From contig CAUJNA010001735.1 in NCBI GenBank assembly GCA_963377175.1, positions 248,001 to 312,000 on the forward strand: 64,000 bases of DNA. Reading direction: 5' to 3'. Shown here one piece after another: positions 57,969 to 64,000 of the stretch. The position numbers and the translations under genes were made by a program. The notes below the pieces were generated by a model. It had not been told where the DNA came from and did not search any database. It saw only the letters and a program-made list of their open reading frames with translations. The first letter of the stretch is position 1, and each line of letters opens with the position of its first letter. Origin of the DNA: Effrenium voratum (taxonomy: Eukaryota > Sar > Dinophyceae > Suessiales > Symbiodiniaceae).

Positions 57969-57982
57969 GGGATTGTTCCCAG

Positions 57983-58095
57983 TTTCTTGGGACCGTCGCG
58001 AGGCTCGAGAACCAGACACCCTAGTGGACGGCGAGGTGGTGCAGGCGCGGAGAAAGCGTGGTCCCACTTTCTCCGATGGGCGGCTCTTCTTGTTG
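57983..58095 (+). CDS. Exon between D and J elements
   Basis: After GGGGATTGTTCCCAG reads SWDRREAREPDTLVDGEVVQ, ARRKRGPTFSDGRLFLL and meets the J element. Charged, good GC3. Confidence 0.6.
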
Positions 58096-58551
58096 CTCAC
58101 ACTTCCCGAGTTTTTTGGATTTTAAACTTTTTGGAAAGACCGTTTTAGTGGTAGATGAAGAAGTTTGGAGACTTTCTGGACTTTAAACTTTTTGGAAAAG
58201 GCAATTTTAGTGGTAGATGAACAAGTTTGGAGACTTCCTGGACTTTAAACTTTTTGGAAAGACCATTTTAGTGGTAGTTGAACAAGTTTGGAGACTTCGT
58301 GGACTTTAAACTTTTTGGAAAGACCATTTTAGTGGTAGTTGAACAAGTTTGGAGACTTCGTGGACTTTAAACTTTTTGGAAAGCCCATTTTAGTGGTAGA
58401 GGAACAAGTTTGGAGACTTCCTGGACTTTAAACTTTTTGGAAAGACCATTTTAGTGGTAGATGAACAAGTTTGGAGACTTCCCGGACTTTAAACTTTTTG
58501 GAAGGACCATTTTAGTAGACTTTTTCTGGCCAGTCCACTCCGGAAGTGAGT
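58096..58551 (+). mobile_element. Family J element expanded by a 61-bp satellite
   Basis: Ends CTCACACTTCCCGAG and CTCCGGAAGTGAG are family J inverted repeats. Between them a 61-bp unit (GGACTTTAAACTTTTTGG... GGTAGATGAACAAGTTTGG) is repeated about 7 times, starting at 58117, 58178, 58240, 58301, 58362, 58423 and 58484. Normal J copies are about 100 bp with one such unit. Confidence 0.9.
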
Positions 58552-58732
58552 TTTGGAGTTGGTGCCCCTTGCTTGGTGGGTTAAGGAAAACGAAAGGGAC
58601 AGCCCTTTGCCACTTTGGGGGGTCCGATTCCTAACAAAACCGGACGAGCCGTCCGAGTTTTGCACTCCACCTTTTCCTCAATACCCACTTCTGCTGTGCT
58701 TGCCCACTTCTTCTTTTGTGCACTGCTTTTTG
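58552..58732 (+). CDS. Candidate exon after a family J element
   Basis: LELVPLAWWVKENERDSPLP, LWGVRFLTKPDEPSEFCTPP follow the J element's GTGAG. The 3-prime limit is uncertain (a T-rich TTTGCAG lies at 58733). Confidence 0.5.
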
Positions 58733-58980
58733 CAGGCCCTCTTGTTGGGGGGTGAGTTATTGCCCCAGAACGAGGGCTAGAAGAAACCACTGAAACCCCG
58801 AGCCCTCAAATGCCGTCTCCATAACTGGGGCCCTGAAAGTGATTTCGATCGGGCTCTAGATCATGTTCGGTGGTTTCCATTTGAGCCGTCATTTTGAAGG
58901 TTTTCAGGATGGCATGATGTCACTCACTTCAATGCACCCAGAAGTACAACAGAGAGTCCCTCATTTGTTCTCCGCGCAAA

Positions 58981-59172
58981 GTGGCCAATAAAAACCCGTG
59001 TAATTCAAAGGTTGCAGGGGGCAGGCCCAGCAACAATCAGCGTTTTCCGCCTTTTAAGTTTCTTTACATGCTTCGGCAACACCAGGTAAATTCGATAGTT
59101 GAATACCATGTGTTCAATATGACAGAATGGTTCATGAAATCAGCTCCATGCCCCATTCCCCATTCAAGGTGA
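58981..59172 (+). CDS. Candidate coding fragment
   Basis: 64-codon frame to TGA: NKNPCNSKVAGGRPSNNQRF, FLYMLRQHQVNSIVEYHVFN. A possible donor CAG-GTAAAT lies at about 59085, so the exon may end there. Confidence 0.45.
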   Translation: MANKNPCNSKVAGGRPSNNQRFPPFKFLYMLRQHQVNSIVEYHVFNMTEWFMKSAPCPIPHSR

Positions 59173-59511
59173 CGGATACTAGCAGAGGGCCCTGGTTTGG
59201 TCTTTTTTTACGCACTCACAAGTGAGCGGTGATCAAAACACCTTGAGTTACCTGTCTTTTATGGGTAAGGGCTGTGTAAGCCTTTATAGCCGAAAGTCAT
59301 ATGTTGGCAAGCAAAAGAACAGCCAGGCCTTTCTAAACCTGTATAGCCAACAGCACCCTTCAACAACTGCTTTTTGCATATGTTGCAAGCCCTAAGTGCA
59401 GTCCAACAAGCAGTCCAAAAAGCAGTCGTTGGGGGTGCTGGCAAGGTCTTATAAAAGGACGACCAAAAATCAATTCGGGTCTTCGCTCAAGTCATCTGGC
59501 GCCAGGGGCGA
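59173..59511. other. No supported gene
   Basis: Nothing recognised. Confidence 0.4.
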
Positions 59512-59718
59512 GTGGGGTTGGTCGCTGAGCGGCCCGGCGGCGCTTTAAGATTCATTGTTCTGTCACACAAAATGCACAAAATGGGTATGTGTCAAAATAG
59601 GGGTCCTGTTGGCTTCCTTTCAAGCCAACCTGCAAAAGTGTACACTCGAAAAGACACCCAACAGGGGGTCGACATGGCTCCCCCTAAACGCATCAAGCAG
59701 CACACACACCCACACTAG
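59512..59718 (+). CDS. Possible coding fragment
   Basis: 69-codon frame to TAG (TRKDTQQGVDMAPPKRIKQH at its end). Confidence 0.35.
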   Translation: MGLVAERPGGALRFIVLSHKMHKMGMCQNRGPVGFLSSQPAKVYTRKDTQQGVDMAPPKRIKQHTHPH

Positions 59719-59931
59719 CTTTGATCAAGAAAACCTGAAAGTGAGTTTCGGGGGTCCCAGGAACAGTTCCGTGAAACCACAAAAGCTACAGCTTTGCTGT
59801 TCCCGTGGTTCTTTTTGCCGGATTTATGTTGGTAACTGATTGCCAGTTACTCCTGTTGTTTGCATTTTTGGGACCCCCTTTGTTTTCCACTCACTCGCTG
59901 TTTTTTGGTGGGGTCCGAATTCCAGTCAAGG

Positions 59932-60011
59932 GTCCAGGTAGATCTGCAGGTACGGAATCTTCTTCGAGGTCGGCTGCCGGTCGGGCGCCCAGACGGGGCA
60001 ATGCAACAGGG
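59932..60011 (+). CDS. Short candidate exon
   Basis: VDLQVRNLLRGRLPVGRPDG, AMQQ ending before GTAAGG; basic. Confidence 0.45.
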
Positions 60012-60385
60012 TAAGGCGAGCTGGGGCGTGTCTAGTTTTGCGGATGACCCTGCTTTGTTGTCAAAAAAACACCAAGAAGACACACACACACACAGACACA
60101 CGCCCACGTGCGGATTCCGAATCTCGTCAATTTGTGAGGGGCAATTTGGGCAGATCTTTTCTTCCTCAAAGCGGAGTTTGTGCAATCGAAAAGTGGAGTC
60201 GAGAGGACTCAAAAAGATCCCTCATTTAGCTCATCCACACTTTGGGGGGTTGTCAAAATATAAGGTCCCCCGAATTAGTTGGTTTTTCTTTTTAACTTCA
60301 AGTGCCAACTAGGGACAACTAGCGGTCCAGCATTTTTGAGAAACTTAGTTTGGTTCATCCCTTCTCAGTCTTCTAGCAAGCGCTT

Positions 60386-60680
60386 TTGGATGCCCTTCTT
60401 GGGATTTCACATTTCTTTGTTTTTTTTCTCCCCGGGTTCTTTTTTTTAATCACGCTTCTGGCACATGTTTCAAGTTGTTCTTCCCCCTCTAGGTTCTCTT
60501 TTTTAGGACTCTCTTTTCGTTCGTGTCTCATATCCTTCTGGGGGATCCACGGATTCGCCGCATCGCCTTTGCCTCGTTTCGAGGCGCCGAGTGCTGGCGC
60601 GGCCCCGGCACTTGCTGCGGCCCTTGGAGCAGTGCACACCTCAGTCGAGCGAAAGGCCTCCAGGGCCTCCCGGATTAAAC
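60386..60680 (+). CDS. Possible exon, alanine-rich
   Basis: GC-rich part reads FEAPSAGAAPALAAALGAVH, TSVERKASRASRIKP just before a family Q element. The 5-prime half (T-rich) is probably intron. Confidence 0.45.
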
Positions 60681-60696
60681 CCCTGGTCTTGACTGC

Positions 60697-60795
60697 TATT
60701 GGGTTGGATCTTTAGACTTTAACTTTTTGGTTGAAATCATGCATTTTTTCCACTAAGCCACCAAACAGTTAAACTGTTTGCAAGGGGTCAACAGC
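60697..60795 (+). mobile_element. Family Q element, copy 3
   Basis: CTATTGGGTTGGATC, TTTTTGGTTGAAATCATGC, TTTTCCACTAAGCCACC, TAAACTGTTTGCAAGG. Confidence 0.6.
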
Positions 60796-60806
60796 AACCA
60801 AGTGGT

Positions 60807-60909
60807 TGATTAATAGGGGGGTGTCCCCTTTTAGTGGGGTTTCAGACCACTTTAGGAGGGAACATCCCCCTAATAATGGCACGGGTTTATTAATGCTGGG
60901 TCAACATTA
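60807..60909 (+). mobile_element. Family M element, copy 5
   Basis: GTTGATTAATAGGG, hairpin AGTGGGGTTTCAGACCACTT, TTATTAATGCTGGGTCAACATTA. Confidence 0.55.
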
Positions 60910-60910
60910 C

Positions 60911-61020
60911 CTTCCATTTGCGCTTAAATGAATATGTTTTAGTTTCCCCTGTTGGCTTTTAAAGGGAATCTATACTATATCACTACAGTTGTTTTTCCAG
61001 GTGGCTTAAGCCAATGGAAA
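60911..61020 (+). mobile_element. Family D element, copy 11
   Basis: CTTCCATTTGCGCTTAAATG, TTGGCTTTTAAAGGGAATC, CTTAAGCCAATGGAAA. Confidence 0.8.
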
Positions 61021-61361
61021 CTACCCATTCGGGGGGTTGATCAATATTCCCTTCACAATTCTTGGCATGTGTGTTGGTTGCTCTTTTTTTTGCGGGGGGT
61101 TCAGTTCCTTTTTTACTGGGGGGCTGCAAAAAAAGTTTTGCTGCCATGCCAAGAGTTGTAGAGTTCCCCTCAGCCAAAGTGGTTCCCCACCGTGATGCCA
61201 CGACAACCCCCTCTTGAATAGTGAATAGGTCTTGGGGATACTTTGCGAGGTTCTTATAGAATCAGAGTTGTGGTTGCCAATGACCTTGATCAAGTTTCCC
61301 TTTTAGTGGGAGATATCATGTTTTTGTGGTTTCCCCCGATGGTCATCCGATGTAGAGGACC

Positions 61362-61574
61362 TTGATCAACCTTGATTTATTTGGAAGGGGGTTCCAACTT
61401 GAAACTCCACATACCAAGAAAGGGCACGCATCTTTTTGTTGTCCACGGTCAGCTCTGTTTTTTGTTCAACGTGCTCGTTGGCGCACGCCATTCCGATCAG
61501 TCCGCAGCTGTCTGACAAGAGCGACCTTCCGGAAATTGGGAGTTCGATGTTTGCCCCGCCGTTGCTTGCTTTGA
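61362..61574 (+). CDS. Possible coding fragment
   Basis: 71-codon frame to TGA; the second part is basic (RARWRTPFRSVRSCLTRATF). Confidence 0.3.
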   Translation: MINLDLFGRGFQLETPHTKKGHASFCCPRSALFFVQRARWRTPFRSVRSCLTRATFRKLGVRCLPRRCLL

Positions 61575-61721
61575 TTGCGCATCTGGATCAGTCACGGTTT
61601 TGACCATGGGACATTTTTGGTCTTGAACAATCAACGGCCTACAAGAAATCCTCTTCAAGCTTCATGGTTCTCAGGGAATCATTTTCGGTGTGAGACCCGA
61701 TTCCCTTAGAAGCCACTCAGG

Positions 61722-61949
61722 ATGAGGGTCATTTCATCTCGGCTCCCTATCGAACCAGCAAGGGAGCCAAGCCTCCTTGCCCTTCTTTCCCCAACTGGTA
61801 CCCTCCCACCACTTCACACGGAACCGTTCGACCTTCAGAACCAGATGTCTGTGAAAACGGGAAAATGCTCCAAAACCAACACCTTGCTGGTGCGACTGGC
61901 AGGGAATCAGGCAAATAAACCCCTAGAAACCGTCCGACTGTTGATTTAA
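61722..61949 (+). CDS. Possible coding fragment containing a family I end
   Basis: The part after 61840 reads MSVKTGKCSKTNTLLVRLAG and ends at TAA. The middle overlaps a family I 5-prime end (61799-61835), so the full frame is unlikely to be one exon. Confidence 0.3.
   Translation: MRVISSRLPIEPAREPSLLALLSPTGTLPPLHTEPFDLQNQMSVKTGKCSKTNTLLVRLAGNQANKPLETVRLLI
61799..61850 (+). mobile_element. Family I element, 5-prime end
   Basis: TACCCTCCCACCACTTCACAC, GGAACCGTTCGACC. Right end missing. Confidence 0.5.
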
Positions 61950-62170
61950 GGGGACCAAAGCCTAGGTTCATTCCACCTCATTTCCTACCTATGGTAGGGA
62001 ATATCCCCAAAAAACCGTAAGGGAATCCCCAAATGCTTCATTCCCAGCCCTTTTCACCCTCCTGGTTTCACGGGCAAAGCCCAGGTTCATGGCCAACTCA
62101 TTCCCCATGGCACCAGCCAGGTCATCCCTTACCCCGCCTTGAGTCCTTGAGGGGTCAGAGGCAGGGTTGT
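61950..62170. other. No supported gene
   Basis: CCAGGTTCATGGCC/CCTAGGTTCATTCC-type short repeats; no exon. Confidence 0.35.
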
Positions 62171-62289
62171 GGGATCAAGGGGTTTATCCAACCACTTCTG
62201 TGATACAAGGGAATCCCCTTTTTACATAGCGGGGTAGTCTTTGGGGGACCTTTTTCTTGTATCACAGAAGTGGATTCCATTTCCCACAG
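62171..62289 (+). mobile_element. Family N element, copy 2, supplying an acceptor
   Basis: GGGATCAAGGGGTTTATCC, AACCACTTCTGTGATACAAG, TTGTATCACAGAAGTGG, end TTTCCCACAG. Nearly identical to copy 1 at its ends. Confidence 0.85.
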
Positions 62290-63128
62290 CCCTGGTCAGA
62301 CTGTCAGAGGTACTCGGAAGGCCAGCTGGTGCGCCGGCTCTTCGTGTTCCGCGATGAAGTCGGACGGCGCGGCGCCCAGAAGAGGCGAAGCCGCTCGATG
62401 TGGGCGAAATGGGAAGCAGCTGCCTGGGGTTGGGGGGGGTGCAACCTGTTTTGACAGGAGGGGAGGGAGACCAGAAGGGAAACAGCTGGTTTTCTTTTTG
62501 GTCTTTTGTGGGGTGTACTATTTTTTGCTGGGGGGGGGGGAGACCAAAAAGGAAACAGCTCTTTTTTGGGGGGGTTTTAGGGGGGAGGGTCAACCTGTTT
62601 TTTTTGATACATTCCCAGATGCGCATGTCCTTCTTTTCACCTGGAAGGGCCGCATGTCACTCTCTGAGTTTCCGGGCGTGAACAAAGATGGAAGCTTTTG
62701 CAGAAGCTGCGTCAGTTCCGTTCGGATCGCTCGGCCCCTTCGGCCCTTCTCCCGAACCCAGGTTGGTCCCGATCCTATGACAATAGTCACTTGTCCAGGG
62801 TCACTCTGATGCAACCCCAAATTCAGTACCCTCAAAACAGCTACTGAGCCAGCAAGAGTTGATCCCGACCATTCGTGTCGTTTTCTTCACCATGAAGGCT
62901 TGTACCTTCCTATGGGCGAGCTCTGGGGAGAAAGCAGGCTCACACATGTTCTTCCGTTTGCTTAATTATACGCTTTCTTTTCCCCCTGTTGGCTTTGAAG
63001 AGAACCATCACTAGTAGAAAAAACGTTTGTTTTTCAGGGGTCTTAATCAAATGGAAGTGTTCCAGGGGTGTGGTAAAGCTCCAGCCAAAGTAGCACCAAT
63101 CAGGAAGCAAAACATAGGAGAACCATGA
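62290..63128 (+). CDS. Four-exon gene fragment, unknown product
   Basis: Exon 1 (62290-62428) follows the N acceptor CCCACAG and reads RYSEGQLVRRLFVFRDEVGR, MWAKWEAAAW, ending in phase 1 before GTTGGG. Exon 2 (62619-62761) follows ACATTCCCAG, takes the matching 2 nt and reads AHVLLFTWKGRMSLSEFPGV. Exon 3 (62799-62950) reads VPSKQLLSQQELIPTIRVVF, FTMKACTFLWASSGEKAG. After the D element, 63062-63128 ends KVAPIRKQNIGEP and TGA. The pieces sum to 501 nt (167 codons). The 37-nt gap between exons 2 and 3 is unusually short and may instead be a frameshift. Not recognised. Confidence 0.65.
62951..63057 (+). mobile_element. Family D introner, copy 12
   Basis: CTTCCGTTTGCTTAATTATA to CTTAATCAAATGGAAG; TGTT on both sides (62947-62950 and 63058-63061). 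The exon frame continues across it to a stop. Confidence 0.9.
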
Positions 63129-63267
63129 GGGTCGAGAGGCTCGAAACCTAGACTTGAGTCCTGAAAGTGGGGCTCGTTCGGCTAGATCCCAGTTTCCTCA
63201 GCCAAGCGTTTGGAGCTGCCAAAGGGTAGCAGCTTGGATAAGACAACCTTTCTTGTTTTTGACATGG

Positions 63268-63379
63268 TAGCCTCCCACCAGCTAACATGGGTTTGTGCAC
63301 AGACCCCTGTAGAAAGACGACTTCCCTCTTGGTTAGTCGGCCTTTTTGCACTTCCATGTTGGTTGGTGGGAGGGTAGCA
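63268..63379 (+). mobile_element. Family I element, copy 7, complete
   Basis: TAGCCTCCCACCAGCTAAC to CATGTTGGTTGGTGGGAGGG; same internal sequence as the inverted copy at 1111. Confidence 0.8.
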
Positions 63380-63487
63380 TTTGGGTCGTATGTTTCGACT
63401 TTCTTGGTCCAAGTCTTGCCCCTGGAAACAAAAGCCAGGGTCCTTTCATTGAAGCTCCAGGATCTTCTCGGTGCTTGATGTGGCCAA

Positions 63488-63507
63488 ATATATATATATA
63501 TATACAC
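63488..63507. repeat. (TA)n microsatellite
   Basis: About 18 bp of alternating A and T. Confidence 0.85.
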
Positions 63508-63528
63508 ACCCTCCCACCTCAGAAAAAA

Positions 63529-63669
63529 ATGCACCGTCCCTTCGAGTGGACAGCTCAATCTCCCTGGGGTCATTATTTTGAGGGTTTCTGGTGGTTATCA
63601 AAGTCACAAAATGGGGGTGTGTCCCTGTACCGCAGCACTTACAAACGGACTGTGATCACAGTAAAATAA
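63529..63669 (+). CDS. Possible terminal coding fragment
   Basis: MHRPFEWTAQSPWGHYFEGF, WWLSKSQNGGVSLYRSTYKR to TAA. Start uncertain. Confidence 0.35.
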   Translation: MHRPFEWTAQSPWGHYFEGFWWLSKSQNGGVSLYRSTYKRTVITVK

Positions 63670-64000
63670 TGAGGCCAGTTTCCTGAAACAACGCCTTTGA
63701 AAGGTAAAGGTAGTTGTGCTCACAGACCCTTCCCCAAGACGTGTGAAAGGCACTTCCTGCACGGTTGTAAGAAACGACCAATTCCGGTTGCGGGCGTGTC
63801 TTGTCTTTTTGGAGGTTACCCCCTTTTTGGTGGGTGCTTAAAGGAAAAATATCAAAGCCACTTTCCTCCTCTCAAAACACGAGCTGGTTGGGAGGGAGCT
63901 GTTACCGGAGTTGAGGGTATCCAAATTTGCTTTTACATAGGAAGCCAATTTTGGAGGCACCCATCGGATTCCCGGAAGGACATAGATAAAAGACGAGCCA
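63670..64000. other. No supported gene
   Basis: Nothing recognised up to the window end. Confidence 0.4.

Noticed and set aside
1..64000. CRISPR arrays, prokaryotic operons, phage or plasmid modules
   Set aside because: Repeats are dispersed elements with inverted ends, not spaced direct repeats; no cas, phage or operon-like genes are visible.
1..64000. Autonomous transposase or reverse transcriptase
   Set aside because: No open frame shows DDE/D or RT motifs; elements here are all short and non-coding.

Overview
This window looks like nuclear DNA of a dinoflagellate, probably Symbiodiniaceae or a Polarella-like species. That is an inference from four things: short GC3-rich exon fragments scattered in long non-coding DNA, microsatellites, minisatellites, and very many short inverted-repeat elements that behave like introns. 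There are no operons, Shine-Dalgarno sites or long bacterial-type genes. I see no transposase, reverse transcriptase, rRNA or CRISPR array. No protein could be named with confidence, so gene symbols are empty.

The main content is a crowd of roughly 90 short elements (about 60-150 bp) in at least 15 repeat families, which I label A to R. Many have terminal inverted repeats and 2-4 bp target duplications. Family A: CATGGTTGTTGTTGG to CAACGTCAACCAAG, 13 copies. B: CTAGGTCCCCCAG to CTGGAGGACCTAG, 12 copies. C: CTGTGGATGGACGAAATCC to GTCCATCCACAG, TA target sites, 7 copies. D: CTTCCATTTGCTTAA to CTTAAGCAAATGGAAG, about 15 copies. E: GTGGCTCCCAGCC to GGGCAGCCCAG. F: GTGGGTCAAAACC to TTGACCCATGGCC. 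Families G to R have fewer copies. They sit between or inside coding fragments. In about a dozen cases, removing the element with one copy of its target duplication rejoins one open reading frame. This is the signature of introners, transposable elements that create introns.

All coding fragments I can support are on the + strand, and families A, B, D, E, F and J are all in one orientation. Best gene fragments: 2.37-2.66 kb (split by E), 8.13-8.42 kb (split by J), 15.76-15.93, 16.62-17.10 (two exons, phase 0), 26.37-26.58, 27.0-27.2 (split by D), 29.60-30.45 (two exons), 33.12-33.38 (split by D), 37.86-38.25 (split by A, one in-frame TGA), 39.47-39.79 (split by A), 44.74-44.99 (split by A), 48.33-48.63, 52.13-52.72 (split by N), 55.78-56.17 (split by A and D), and 62.29-63.13 (four exons, split by D).

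Other features: an AT/TAA microsatellite field at 4.3-4.9 kb; an 84-bp minisatellite at 20.3-21.7 kb; an (ACT)n tract flanked by inverted CTAAGAGCGGAAAA clusters at 21.8-22.4 kb; a head-to-head tRNA-derived palindrome at 25.8-26.1 kb; a GCAAGCAG repeat at 51.4 kb; and a 61-bp satellite grown inside a family J element at 58.1-58.6 kb. Exon ends are best guesses from reading frame, GC3 and GT/AG context, made without transcripts.
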